A DNA stretch of 64,000 nt, taken from Methanococcoides alaskense. GTDB lineage: Archaea > Halobacteriota > Methanosarcinia > Methanosarcinales > Methanosarcinaceae. A program made the translations under genes and the position numbers. The stretch spans positions 1-64,000 of the forward strand of contig NZ_JAVDQI010000009.1 in NCBI RefSeq assembly GCF_031454185.1, read 5' to 3'. Shown here in pieces: positions 51,901 to 61,012 of this stretch. Each line of letters begins with the position of its first letter. Position 1 is the stretch's first letter. Under the pieces are notes generated by a model. It saw only the letters and a program-made list of their open reading frames with translations. It ran no database searches and had not been told where the DNA came from.

Positions 51901-52847
51901 TAGAATCTCAAACCCCCAAGTAAAGATATGAACAAACCTGCTATGACGATATCTGCTGTCGATCCGGGATTCAAACCTTTCTCCAAAAGCAGCTCATCGA
52001 ATTCCCCCACCTCATCCCAGAAAGGAGACATGTGGTGGCCTGAGCCTTCCAGCTTGTCCACAATACATTTCGCCTGCCATGAAACTTCCTCAGCGGTCTT
52101 TTCATCGGTCTTTGTCCTGATGAACGTATCAGGTCTTTCAGAAAGCAACTTCAGGAACGAAAAAACAACTGCATGATTGATATCAGGTATCAATGGTGCA
52201 TCCCCGGATATACCCATAAAAATATCCAGCATTTGGGCACACTTCACACAATCACCAAAACCATTGACCCATTCATTAGCGATCTGGTCGTAGCCCTGTG
52301 AGATCTTCATGAGATCGTAAAGAGTAAGTCCCTCATCCCTCAATGATACAAATGATGAATCATCCTGAAGATCGAACTCATCCACATCGTTCACACGCAC
52401 CCCTGCTGAACGGAACGCCTTATAGAAATCAATAGCATCATCCGTATCCGTTGAACGGACTATTTCATGAGCACGGGCAACTAGCTCATCCATATCGAGA
52501 TCATTGCCACTGCCAAGGATCTCACCGGCAGCCATTGAAAGCGGTATAAGGAGAAGAAATGCCCCAAAATGCGTGTTCCCACCGCTCTGCCAGCTATTAC
52601 TATGACAGACCGCACTTCTTAGCAGAGCACCAAACCGGGCATCTTTTTTTGCTGCAGCTTCAATAACGGGATGAATACTTACCGCAGATGCCAGAAAATG
52701 TTCATACCTGGTATCCTCATAGTCATGGTGCCTGTCAATATTACCCGGCTTTGGAGATGAGGAAACCTCAAGTATCATTGCCAGCTGTGCACAGCATGCG
52801 ATATGTGAGTATACAGACCGGTTGTTACAACCATCAATAGAATACAT
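51900..52847 (-). CDS. CitG-like triphosphoribosyl-dephospho-CoA synthase family protein
   Basis: This 315-residue protein is of the CitG/MdcB fold. The Pro-Gly-Asn motif SSPKPGNIDRHHDY is the nucleotide-binding signature, and GGNTHFGAFLLLIPL and GINPGSTADIVIAGLF-like (NPGSTADIVIAGLF) complete the family pattern. The start is taken at 52847 because GTGATCAGGGT lies right before that ATG; earlier Met codons at 52883 and 52865 overlap the upstream gene. CitG makes the prosthetic group of citrate lyase in bacteria, which methanogens lack, so another phosphoribosyl transfer, perhaps to a cofactor, is likely. Confidence 0.85.
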   Translation of the reverse strand: MYSIDGCNNRSVYSHIACCAQLAMILEVSSSPKPGNIDRHHDYEDTRYEHFLASAVSIHPVIEAAAKKDARFGALLRSAVCHSNSWQSGGNTHFGAFLLLIPLSMAAGEILGSGNDLDMDELVARAHEIVRSTDTDDAIDFYKAFRSAGVRVNDVDEFDLQDDSSFVSLRDEGLTLYDLMKISQGYDQIANEWVNGFGDCVKCAQMLDIFMGISGDAPLIPDINHAVVFSFLKLLSERPDTFIRTKTDEKTAEEVSWQAKCIVDKLEGSGHHMSPFWDEVGEFDELLLEKGLNPGSTADIVIAGLFISLLGGLRF

Positions 52848-52854
52848 ACCCTGA

Positions 52855-53994
52855 TCACTGTTCATTAACAGGTTTTTTGGCATTATCTAATATATAAGTT
52901 GCAAGGTCCTTTTTCAACCGCATATAATCCGAAGCAGAAAGGTCAAGGACATCGAGAACACCGTCTCTCAGATAACAGGGTTTTGAGATCTTACAACACC
53001 ATGCCAGGCTGCCAAAACATGTACTATCACCAAATTCGAGAGGGGTTCCTTTTACAAATTCCATTTTGATATTCGCAAATTCCTTTGGACTATATCCAAG
53101 CTGAGCCGCCTTATCATGCACTGCACATGATTTAACAGGCAAACAGCAAAATGCGAGTCCCCTAAGGTCACCTTCGCCACGACATATATGTTTGGGAGAA
53201 TTATACCAGCCCATCTGTTCCTGCACTGTACAGACATCTTCAACAAGAGAATCAATGAACCCATCATCCTCAAGCACACCCCGAGATACCGAGATCATAT
53301 CAGCACCCTTTGAGAACATGCCCCTTGCGTCCATAATGTCCATAATTGAATTATTCCCAATAAGGAAAAGCCTTGTAGAATCACGAATACGCAAAATGGC
53401 ACGAAGGTCAGCACCAGCACCTTCTTTCATGGCATCGACATGGAGAATGTCTGCTCCTGCGTTCTCAATGCTTCTTGCAAGGGCCACATCATCGACAATG
53501 TTTGCTCTCACTTTCACAGAAAGAACCACACCGGTCTCTTTGATCTTCTTTATCCACTCAGTAAGTCTGGGAAGGTCTTGCATAAATGCTTCACCAACAC
53601 CGATAGAAACCATTTCCTCCTGCCTGCAATGTGCATCAAGCTCAAGTATGCCACCTGCATCTTTCACGATACTTGCAGCTTTAAGAAGAGGGTCAAGGCT
53701 TACAGCCCTTACATTAAAACCTACGGCCCCAGCAGTATCAACAGCATTTACCTCAGTTTCAAAAAACTCAAGAGGAGCATCCGATAAGAATTCCTGCCGC
53801 CCTCTTTCAACAAGCTTTGCAGCAGCTGCATTCGTTTCTTCGTCCAGATTATAGCCACCGATCACTGCAAGACCGGCATTCTTTGCATTTTTGCTGGCAA
53901 ATGCACTGTCAGTGATACCAGCCATTGGCGCAAGCGCAATGGGGTTTCTGAAAGTAACATAACCAACTTGCAGATCAAAAAGTTCATCGCTCAC
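52855..53994 (-). CDS. Methanogenesis marker protein 9 (dihydrouridine-synthase-like barrel)
   Basis: The N-terminal part is a TIM barrel like Dus/PyrD flavoproteins (NPIALAPMAGITDSAFA, GAVGFNVRAVSLDPL, LELDAHCRQEEM, VLSVKVRAN, DILHVDAM, ADMISVSRGVL). The C-terminal 100 residues hold Cys-rich motifs (HICRGEGDLRGLAFCCLPVKSCAVHDK, DSTCFGSLAWCCKISKPCYLRDG) of the marker-9 domain, found only in methanogens and likely to bind an Fe-S cluster. GTG at 53994 is preferred (GAGG upstream); ATG at 54024 is possible. It starts the operon with CitG-like, DUF447 and deaminase genes. Confidence 0.88.
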   Translation of the reverse strand: MSDELFDLQVGYVTFRNPIALAPMAGITDSAFASKNAKNAGLAVIGGYNLDEETNAAAAKLVERGRQEFLSDAPLEFFETEVNAVDTAGAVGFNVRAVSLDPLLKAASIVKDAGGILELDAHCRQEEMVSIGVGEAFMQDLPRLTEWIKKIKETGVVLSVKVRANIVDDVALARSIENAGADILHVDAMKEGAGADLRAILRIRDSTRLFLIGNNSIMDIMDARGMFSKGADMISVSRGVLEDDGFIDSLVEDVCTVQEQMGWYNSPKHICRGEGDLRGLAFCCLPVKSCAVHDKAAQLGYSPKEFANIKMEFVKGTPLEFGDSTCFGSLAWCCKISKPCYLRDGVLDVLDLSASDYMRLKKDLATYILDNAKKPVNEQ

Positions 53995-54163
53995 AATAAT
54001 AGCCTCATTCAAATGATTTAGCATATCTTGCGCTGTAGAAGAAAGTAGTTACATATTAATGTAACGTTAGGTAAATAGATAGATACAGACGACAAAGGAC
54101 CGATAATAGTACCAACATTACTAGCAGATAATAACATCAAATATCAGAAAAAGAGGCTATAAA

Positions 54164-54955
54164 GTGGAAACAATAAAAATTGCAGCCATACAGATGGATA
54201 TTTGTCATTGCAATAAACAAAAGAACATCGAAAAGGCCCTTCGCTTCTCAGAAGAAGCCGTTTCAAAAGGTGCTGATATTATCATCCTTCCAGAAGTGTT
54301 CTCCACGGGCTTTTGCTATGAAGACCTTGAGAAGGCAGCAGAATCAAGCCCATACCCCACAATTGAAGAACTAGCAGTCTTCTCAAAAAAGAACAAGTGT
54401 ACCATGATAGGTTCCATAATCGAAAAACATGGCTTCGAGAACAGAGAAACATATACAAATCTGGGCTTTTGCCTGGAGGATGGAGAACTTGTCGGGACCT
54501 ACACAAAGACACATCCTTTCGGAAAGGAAAAAGGATATTTCGCATCAGGGGATACCATCGAACCGATACATCTTAAAGAACGGGACCTGACAATTGGGTT
54601 GCAAATATGCTATGAGATAAGGTTCCCTGAAATAGCAAGGAAGCTTTGCCTTTCAGGAGCTGACATACTCATAACCATTGCCGAGTTCCCGAACCCAAGA
54701 GAACATCAATGGAGACCACTTGCCACTGCACGTGCCATTGAAAATCAGATATTCCATATAGCATGCAATTGCTCCGGCTCAGATCCCAATTCCACCTTCT
54801 TTGGAGGCACTATGATAATCGACCCTCTTGGAAACGTAATAGCAGATACAAAGGACGGAGAATGTGTGATAATAGAAGAAATTGATACATCCATCATGAG
54901 AACAACAAGAGAAACAATACCGATTTTCGATGATCGCAGACCAGAACTATATTGA
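54164..54955 (+). CDS. Carbon-nitrogen hydrolase (nitrilase superfamily)
   Basis: This 263-residue hydrolase has the Glu-Lys-Cys triad: Glu in LPEVFSTGF, Lys in YTKTHPFGKEKGYF, Cys in GLQICYEIRFPE. It is probably an omega-amidase or other amidase (Nit2/YafV-like) that removes ammonia from a small amide. The GTG start follows GAGGCTATAAA. It is divergent from the marker-9 operon and convergent with the marker-12 gene. Confidence 0.9.
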   Translation: METIKIAAIQMDICHCNKQKNIEKALRFSEEAVSKGADIIILPEVFSTGFCYEDLEKAAESSPYPTIEELAVFSKKNKCTMIGSIIEKHGFENRETYTNLGFCLEDGELVGTYTKTHPFGKEKGYFASGDTIEPIHLKERDLTIGLQICYEIRFPEIARKLCLSGADILITIAEFPNPREHQWRPLATARAIENQIFHIACNCSGSDPNSTFFGGTMIIDPLGNVIADTKDGECVIIEEIDTSIMRTTRETIPIFDDRRPELY

Positions 54956-55015
54956 GGAAAGAATAAAGAAAGGGAAAGAACAAAGCCTCTTGAAAGATTC
55001 GGATCATTAAATAGC

Positions 55016-55993
55016 TCAGATCTTAAAATTGACATCAAGCCCAAGAATTGTCCTTGCGCCGGCTGCAATGTCACGTGCGATCTCAGCACATCCTATAGCA
55101 GCACTCCATTTACCGAGCAATTCGGGTTTCAGGTCAAGATGAGAACCTATTCTTTCAGCAACATAGTCAACTTCACCAACTGAACCTGCAAGAAAGACCT
55201 TTCCACATGAGCCGTGATCTTTCATCAGGACCTGCATCGCTGCAATTTCCATTGATGCGAATAAAGCTATCTGGTCCAGTGCCAGTATAGCAGCGCTTTC
55301 ACCATTTTCAGCAGCTTCAAGAAGTTCATCGTTATCTGAATAAGGAGTGTGTTTCAGCACACCTGCATTTATGAAAGCTTCATTTGCACTACATTTGCCC
55401 GCATCCACATCCCGTATAGCTTCAAGGTCGAGTGGACCATGCCGGGTTCCCGGTGCAAAGATACAGGCATCGATAGCACCTATGAGCTTACCACCACAAA
55501 CACCTACGGTGACCGTGTTGGAGCTTATGTCTGAGACCACAAGGTCATCTATACCCTTACATTTGGCATTGTAGGCTATACCTATCTTCTCAGGACTTGT
55601 GGAATGGGAAAAAACGTTCAAACGTGGATCAGTATTGCTTTTTGCATGAATTCCGGGGATGAGGACTGCAGGGGCAGGAGAATTTTTTATCGCATCAAAG
55701 ACAAGTGTCCCAGCTCCGGTCTTTTTTCCAACACCCTCTATGCTCAAAACACCCCTGGAATCGACATTGTCCACATCCTCGATACTTACAATGCCATCAC
55801 CCATTGAATAGGTGACAGCTGCAAGTTCTATATCTGAGATCCCTATATCAAGATGAGAAGTGATCGAATCGATTATCTGAGCTTCGGACATGCCGGATAC
55901 TTCTGTACGTGGCATTTCAAATGTCCTTATACGATCCTCACAGATCCCGGCAAAACGCATTGCGTTAGTTCCGTGGTCAACTCCGATAAACAT
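55016..55993 (-). CDS. Methanogenesis marker protein 12
   Basis: This 325-residue protein has the sugar-kinase/Hsp70 (ASKHA) fold: FIGVDHGTNAMRFAGI (phosphate 1 loop), DLVVSDISSNTVTVGVCGGKLIG (phosphate 2 loop) and FLAGSVGEVDYVAERIG (adenosine loop). Marker 12 is found in nearly all methanogens; its substrate is unknown. It is followed on its 5' side by the DUF2103 gene, 16 bases away, suggesting one transcript. Confidence 0.9.
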   Translation of the reverse strand: MFIGVDHGTNAMRFAGICEDRIRTFEMPRTEVSGMSEAQIIDSITSHLDIGISDIELAAVTYSMGDGIVSIEDVDNVDSRGVLSIEGVGKKTGAGTLVFDAIKNSPAPAVLIPGIHAKSNTDPRLNVFSHSTSPEKIGIAYNAKCKGIDDLVVSDISSNTVTVGVCGGKLIGAIDACIFAPGTRHGPLDLEAIRDVDAGKCSANEAFINAGVLKHTPYSDNDELLEAAENGESAAILALDQIALFASMEIAAMQVLMKDHGSCGKVFLAGSVGEVDYVAERIGSHLDLKPELLGKWSAAIGCAEIARDIAAGARTILGLDVNFKI

Positions 55994-56009
55994 CGATCAC
56001 ACCTTGATC

Positions 56010-56366
56010 TCAGATATCAAAAAGCATAGCATTAAGCTCTTCCACCAGAGGTACCCCTTCTTCACGGGTAGCAACCTTTGTAACGATCCTGATTTCCTGA
56101 GCTGAGGTCCCATGGGACAGAAGAAGACGTAGATTACCGTGCTCATCGGGATGTGGAAGTACCTTTGCGGCAAGATTACCGCCTGGAGAGCTCTTACCCC
56201 TGACAGTGATCACGGAAGGAATGATGCCCTTTACCTTTTCATGCTGACTGATGATAGCAAGGATATTTTTACCCTGACGTTCACCAATGACAGTTGTGTG
56301 TGCCCCATGAAGTTTCTCTTTCAACGACGCTTCCTTACTTATTATAGCAGTATCATCCATGAACAA
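56010..56366 (-). CDS. DUF2103 family putative metal-binding protein
   Basis: This 118-residue protein contains HGAHTTVIGERQGKNILAIIS, IIPSVITVRGKSSPGGNLAAKVL and NLRLLLSHGTSAQEIRIVTKV, matching the DUF2103 pattern as I know it. The His residues may bind metal, but this is not established. It lies directly upstream of the marker-12 gene on the same strand. Confidence 0.75.
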   Translation of the reverse strand: MFMDDTAIISKEASLKEKLHGAHTTVIGERQGKNILAIISQHEKVKGIIPSVITVRGKSSPGGNLAAKVLPHPDEHGNLRLLLSHGTSAQEIRIVTKVATREEGVPLVEELNAMLFDI

Positions 56367-56459
56367 AATTTGGAAGAATCATATAAAACGTTAGTGGTCT
56401 ACAGAAAGTAAAATTTAAAAAAAAGATAGGATATGCACCAAAAGGTGCATTTTCCAGTA

Positions 56460-56897
56460 TCAGATATTCTGAACGTCAGTCATGTCCAGAAGCTTTATCT
56501 TCGCATCACTAAAGACCTTGACAGCCCCCCTGATATCGTTGACGCGAACAATGAGGAAAGCTTTCTCTGTCCTGGTAACGAAAGCATAAGCGTAATCGAT
56601 GTTGATGTCCTTTTCACCAAGAACCTCTGCGATCATACCAAGCTGACCGGGTACATCTTCCATCTCCACACCAAGGACATTGGTCTCCGAGACGGTAAAT
56701 CCGGAATCATGCAGCACCTTGTGAGCCAGATCAGGATCATCGACGACCATTCGAATTATACCGAAATCGCCTGCTTCAGCAATGGTGAACGCCCGGATGT
56801 TAATACCGGCACCTTTGAACTTATCAGAAACGTTTGCAAGCCTCCCAGGCTTGTTCTCTGCAAATAATGAAATCTGTTTGATCATTTTATCTTCCAT
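56460..56897 (-). CDS. ACT-domain protein
   Basis: This 145-residue protein is made of two ACT domains: IKQISLFAENKPGRLANVSDKFKGAGINIRAFTIAE, and GVEMEDVPGQLGMIAEVLGEKDINIDYAYAF. ACT pairs bind amino acids. In many archaea this gene sits next to a phenylacetate-CoA ligase-like gene, as it does here (43 bases downstream of it on the same strand). It is likely a regulatory partner of aromatic amino-acid or aryl-acid metabolism. Met1 or Met5 may be the start. Confidence 0.88.
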   Translation of the reverse strand: MEDKMIKQISLFAENKPGRLANVSDKFKGAGINIRAFTIAEAGDFGIIRMVVDDPDLAHKVLHDSGFTVSETNVLGVEMEDVPGQLGMIAEVLGEKDINIDYAYAFVTRTEKAFLIVRVNDIRGAVKVFSDAKIKLLDMTDVQNI

Positions 56898-56939
56898 GAG
56901 ATCGCCCCATATCCTAATTTAAATGATGTCTTCTAAAGC

Positions 56940-58244
56940 TTATAACTTTCTGTTGTCGATCACTTTCTTTGCCTTGCCCATAGAACGTGGCAATGAACCG
57001 TGTTCCACAAGTTCCACCTTGACAGCAATGTTCAACACGCCCTTAAGGGCTGATGCCACCTTTTTCTCCAGGTTGATGATATCATTGACCTTGTCACTGA
57101 ATGCCACATCGGTCATCTCGATCTGCACTTTCATGATATCAAGTTCATTTATCCTGTCCACGATGATCATGAAGTGTTCGCCAACTTCGGGTATCTTCAT
57201 GAGCACAGATTCAACCTGTCCGGGGAACACATTGATACCACGGACAATGAGCATATCATCTGCACGACCAAGAACACGCATGATACGTGGATGTGTCCTG
57301 CCACATTCACATTCATCCCAGTTCAGTACAGTGATGTCACCTATACGATATCGGATCAGTGGCAATGCTTCCTTTATAAGTGTGGTTATCACAAGTTCAC
57401 CGCGCTCGCCGTTTGGTACAGGCTCACCTGTATCAGGATCGATGACCTCAACAAGGAACTGGTCTGCCCAGATGTGAATACCTTTCTGTTCCCGACATTC
57501 CGTAAAGAGAGGACCACTAAGTTCGGATGTACCGAAGATATCGTAGGCTTTGATACCTGCTGACTCCTCTATCCTCTTACGCATTTCTTCAGACCAGGGT
57601 TCAGCACCGAAAACACCTACACGCAGATCAGTATCGTCCTGGAAGCTCACGCCTGCACCCTTTGCAGCCTCTATCATGAAGAGGAAATATGAAGGAGTAC
57701 AACCGATAACGGTTGTACCGAGATCCTGCATCAGTTCGATCTGCCTGTCAGTGTTACCGGAACTTGCAGGCAATACCGTACAACCGGTCTCTTCTGCACC
57801 ATAGTGCATACCCAGACCGCCTGTGAAAAGACCATAGCCATAACCTATCTGCATGATATCGTCACGTCCGACACCAATCGATGTCATGGCACGGGCAAGG
57901 GATGTGGTCCATGCCTTTATGTCGTTATCAGTATAACCGACAACCGTGGGTTTACCGGTAGTACCGGATGATACATGAAAACGTACAAGTTTGTTATTGG
58001 GAACACAGAACATACCTGTGGGATACGTATCCCTCAGGTCTTTTTTGTACGTGAAAGGAAGCTTCGTGACATCATCGAGACTCTTGATGTCCTCTGGCCT
58101 TATTCCTACATCATCAAATCGTTTTCTGTAAAATGGAGAATGCTCATAGACATATTTCACGAGGTTGCATAACTTCTCCCCCTGTATCTCCTTCAACTCT
58201 TCAACAGGCATTCTCTCGATCTGTGGATTCCAATATTCTATCAT
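56940..58244 (-). CDS. paaK: Phenylacetate-CoA ligase (PaaK type)
   Basis: This 434-residue adenylate-forming enzyme converts an aryl-acetic acid to its CoA ester, feeding aromatic amino-acid synthesis through indolepyruvate ferredoxin oxidoreductase in methanogens. Motifs: VSSGTTGKPTVVGYTD (P-loop), DIFGTSELSGP, ECECGRTHPRIMRVLGRADDMLIVRGINVFPGQVE. The start at 58244 (MIEYWNPQIERM) has GTGATAAAT just before it; reading from 58268 would include that site. The ACT gene follows. Confidence 0.93.
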   Translation of the reverse strand: MIEYWNPQIERMPVEELKEIQGEKLCNLVKYVYEHSPFYRKRFDDVGIRPEDIKSLDDVTKLPFTYKKDLRDTYPTGMFCVPNNKLVRFHVSSGTTGKPTVVGYTDNDIKAWTTSLARAMTSIGVGRDDIMQIGYGYGLFTGGLGMHYGAEETGCTVLPASSGNTDRQIELMQDLGTTVIGCTPSYFLFMIEAAKGAGVSFQDDTDLRVGVFGAEPWSEEMRKRIEESAGIKAYDIFGTSELSGPLFTECREQKGIHIWADQFLVEVIDPDTGEPVPNGERGELVITTLIKEALPLIRYRIGDITVLNWDECECGRTHPRIMRVLGRADDMLIVRGINVFPGQVESVLMKIPEVGEHFMIIVDRINELDIMKVQIEMTDVAFSDKVNDIINLEKKVASALKGVLNIAVKVELVEHGSLPRSMGKAKKVIDNRKL

Positions 58245-58294
58245 ATTTATCACGCTATTGTCGATCAATACTGATGGTGGTTTGTTACAACCAC

Positions 58295-59260
58295 TTATAG
58301 ACTCAACGGGTTTTTTTTAGTTCTCAAAATTTCTTTCACCAACTCAACGCACTCGAAGAGAATAGTGTCCATATCAGCTACAACATCTATTCCTGCTGCA
58401 CCTGCATGACCGCCACCGGTTCCATCGTAGTGGCTGCTGATCTCTTCCATTATCTTGCCAAGATTAACACCTGCATTGACAGCATCGCGTTTGGCGCGAC
58501 CGCTTACCCTTATGTGATCAGATCTTGCAGTGCCCACAAAAGCAACATCTCCACCGATATTGATAAGCATGGAAGAAGCAGAACCACCAAAGGAACTTAC
58601 GTTCGAAGTAACGACCAGCCAATCACCGACACGTTCAACATCTGCCCGTGATGCTGTTTTAAGCATCGCTATCCTCATGGATACATCCTGAGGTGTTGAT
58701 GCCATAAGGTCGAGCACTTCTGCATATTCGACACCGCTTGAATCGATTATCTCAGAAAATGTCTTGAACGTCCTGCTCGTGGCATGCTTGAAATGACCTG
58801 TATCTGTCACGACCCCGGCCATGAGTCCGAGAGCCATGCGATGCATTATAGGTGCACCCATGCATATCAGAACATCATAGACGATCTCTGCTACTGATGT
58901 GGCATTACGGTGAAGGTAAAAGGATGCGTTCTCTGTCAGTGCAGTAGTTGCATGATGGTCTATTACACAATAGTTGGTAAGTTCAATATCATTGAGCTGT
59001 GCGCTGGTAGATGTGTCTACGACCACTACCAGATCATAATCTTTAGGATCAGGATTATCTATTACATCTATCTCCAGCTTATCAACAAGTAATGCTGCAA
59101 CTCTGTTACAGCCATCCACAAGCCCCACTTTGCCTCCGATAGCCTCAGATAATGCAAATGCACTACTTATGGCGTCCGGGTCGGCATTTCGATGGCAGAG
59201 ATATAGGATATTGTGATAATCGAGGAGAAGGTTGTAGAATCCAGCTTCGTCAACCTGCAT
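58295..59260 (-). CDS. DHH-family phosphoesterase
   Basis: This 321-residue RecJ-like/NrnA-like enzyme has HRNADPDAISSAFALSEAIGG (motif 1), DLVVVVDTST (motif 2), YCVIDHHATT (the DHH motif) and a C-terminal DHHA1 domain with YDGTGGGHAGAAGIDV. It hydrolyses short oligonucleotides or nucleotide phosphodiesters with Mn2+. The gene order beside prefoldin beta is usual in archaea. It is 62 bases downstream of the prefoldin gene. Confidence 0.92.
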   Translation of the reverse strand: MQVDEAGFYNLLLDYHNILYLCHRNADPDAISSAFALSEAIGGKVGLVDGCNRVAALLVDKLEIDVIDNPDPKDYDLVVVVDTSTSAQLNDIELTNYCVIDHHATTALTENASFYLHRNATSVAEIVYDVLICMGAPIMHRMALGLMAGVVTDTGHFKHATSRTFKTFSEIIDSSGVEYAEVLDLMASTPQDVSMRIAMLKTASRADVERVGDWLVVTSNVSSFGGSASSMLINIGGDVAFVGTARSDHIRVSGRAKRDAVNAGVNLGKIMEEISSHYDGTGGGHAGAAGIDVVADMDTILFECVELVKEILRTKKNPLSL

Positions 59261-59322
59261 TGCTACCTCTCATCCATTCAGACAAGTACCGACTGAAAAG
59301 GATAAAGGAGGGTTCACAAGGA

Positions 59323-59676
59323 TCACTGTCCCTGAGTACCCATTGCCTGCTTAAGTTGTTCCTGAAGCTGGGTAAAACGCTTTGAGATGCGCTCTTCCTG
59401 GCGTGTGATGGATTGAAGCCTAAGTGAAAGTGTCTCAAGCCTCTCTTTCAGCTTTGTGACGGTATCATCCTTGTTAGACTGGATCTGAAGGTCACCTACA
59501 GCCCTGTAGACAACAGCATCATCGGAAAGCTTTTCAAGCTCTTCAATTGCCATTTCAGACTCTTTCTTCATAGATTCCATCTGGTTCTTCTGCATAGCAA
59601 GAGCCTGCGCCTGCTGCTGAACCTGCTGCAACTGTGCAAGCTGATTCTGTACTTGTGGGGGTATTTCTGAACTCAT
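59323..59676 (-). CDS. pfdB: Prefoldin subunit beta
   Basis: This 117-residue chaperone subunit forms two long coiled-coil helices joined by a beta hairpin. It contains PPQVQNQLAQLQQVQQQAQALAMQKNQ, then DDAVVYRAVGDLQIQSNKDD (hairpin) and a second coiled coil. Prefoldin captures unfolded proteins and hands them to the thermosome. It is encoded in the exosome/KEOPS-type superoperon. Confidence 0.96.
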   Translation of the reverse strand: MSSEIPPQVQNQLAQLQQVQQQAQALAMQKNQMESMKKESEMAIEELEKLSDDAVVYRAVGDLQIQSNKDDTVTKLKERLETLSLRLQSITRQEERISKRFTQLQEQLKQAMGTQGQ

Positions 59677-59760
59677 ATTGGTTTCACCTGACCAGTCAAT
59701 AAACCTGAAATGATTTTAATGTTTCTATCCAAGGTCCATCAAAATAAAAAGCAGGGTATC

Positions 59761-60015
59761 TCATACACCATTCATGGCATTCTTACCGACAGCACATACA
59801 TCATGTGCTATTTGTATCAGACGAAGCCAGGTGTTGAGTGTGGAACGCATTGATATGATGTCATCAGCCGTGATATTCATCACAAGGGAATCACCCATGA
59901 CCTTTACATCCACAATAGAACGTTCAGAGACCATGGTCCCAAGTTCAGGTAAGATGCAACGATATATAGCCTCTGCATTCTCTGTTACAAAAACAGATTC
60001 AGAAGCCATTTTCAT
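59761..60015 (-). CDS. pcc1: KEOPS complex subunit Pcc1
   Basis: This 84-residue protein is the dimerisation subunit of the KEOPS complex, which makes t6A on tRNA. Pattern: AIYRCILPELGTM, VDVKVMGDSLVMNITADDIISMRSTLNTWLRLI. It overlaps the end of the Brix gene by four bases (ATGA type). GGGGATATCTGA precedes the ATG. Confidence 0.88.
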   Translation of the reverse strand: MKMASESVFVTENAEAIYRCILPELGTMVSERSIVDVKVMGDSLVMNITADDIISMRSTLNTWLRLIQIAHDVCAVGKNAMNGV

Positions 60016-60479
60016 TCAGATATCCCCATTTTGCGATAATTTTTGATATTTAGCCTGAAAAGCATATTATCAAGATAAATGAATTCAAGATGATCATCGC
60101 TGGTAATGAGACATTTTGAATCGTAATAACATTCCCCTTCAGGAATATCGAGATAATAGGAAAGCAGCTCGAATAGCTCACCATCGCCATTTATTGAAGG
60201 CTCCAGTGACTTAAGAGGTACATATTTGTAACCGTCGGGGTAAAATACGCTCAGATGGATCGATAACAGTTCAGCGCCCTCGCCATCATAGAACATAATA
60301 CTACCAGGACTTCCGTGATAATCACCTATGACCATCAACAGACCATCTTCACACAAAGTGACAATGTCCATTAGACCCGTTTTTCCACGAGCCACATATT
60401 CGCAATTAAAAAAAGATGCCAAATACTTGCACATAGTGCGAGTATTGGCTGAAGGTTTGCGAGAAGAAGTGATTAGCAT
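60012..60479 (-). CDS. Brix-domain (Imp4-like) ribosome biogenesis protein
   Basis: This 155-residue archaeal Brix protein takes part in rRNA processing. It has the N-terminal MLITSSRKPSANTRTMCKYLASFF, a middle GKTGLMDIVTL with the glycine-rich turn, and a beta-rich remainder. It is slightly diverged but in the normal operon position between RpoP and Pcc1. Confidence 0.85.
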   Translation of the reverse strand: MLITSSRKPSANTRTMCKYLASFFNCEYVARGKTGLMDIVTLCEDGLLMVIGDYHGSPGSIMFYDGEGAELLSIHLSVFYPDGYKYVPLKSLEPSINGDGELFELLSYYLDIPEGECYYDSKCLITSDDHLEFIYLDNMLFRLNIKNYRKMGISE

Positions 60480-60485
60480 GACTTC

Positions 60486-60626
60486 TTACTCGACCTTAAC
60501 CTTTTTGATCGATGATTGCGGCCTTTCTTTTACAAGTATACGGTGCCCGCAGTACGGACAGCGAATACCAGTATATCCATAGTCGATCTCGACTGGCCGC
60601 TTGCATCGTGTACACTTATAGTCCAT
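60486..60626 (-). CDS. rpoP: DNA-directed RNA polymerase subunit P
   Basis: This 46-residue zinc-ribbon subunit (Rpb12 homologue) reads [20 protein letters not shown], then [15 protein letters not shown]; both Cx2C pairs are present. It sits in the conserved order L37Ae-RpoP-Brix and is separated from L37Ae by only a few bases. Confidence 0.95.
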
Positions 60627-60631
60627 ATTGA

Positions 60632-60919
60632 TTACTCAACCTGTTCAGTGGCTTTCTTAACAGTCCTCAACACAGTCTTACCGACTGTAGTAGCTGGGAT
60701 GTAAGTACCGCCTGCAAAGGTATATCCACATTTTTTACATTTCCAGATGCCAGTCCCAACTCTCTTTACAGTCAGGCGTGCACAGCTTACGCATTTGTGC
60801 GCTGCATGCATCTTCTCTTCGAGATCAGCAACCAACTTTCGGTCTCTTCTACCATAGCGTGTACCAAATCTTCCTGCGGACCTAGATACACGTCCTTTCT
60901 TAGTATATTTCTTTGCCAT
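60632..60919 (-). CDS. rpl37ae: Large ribosomal subunit protein L37Ae
   Basis: This 95-residue zinc protein opens [22 protein letters not shown] and has the C4 ribbon [19 protein letters not shown] and [27 protein letters not shown] precedes the ATG. It follows Rrp42 in the superoperon. Confidence 0.97.
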
Positions 60920-61012
60920 TATAAATATCTCCTTGAAGCAGATTCCTATTTATGATCGAGCTTATAATGATCGAGTATAATCGTTACGAGCCTTCATTGA
61001 ATCAGAGACGAT

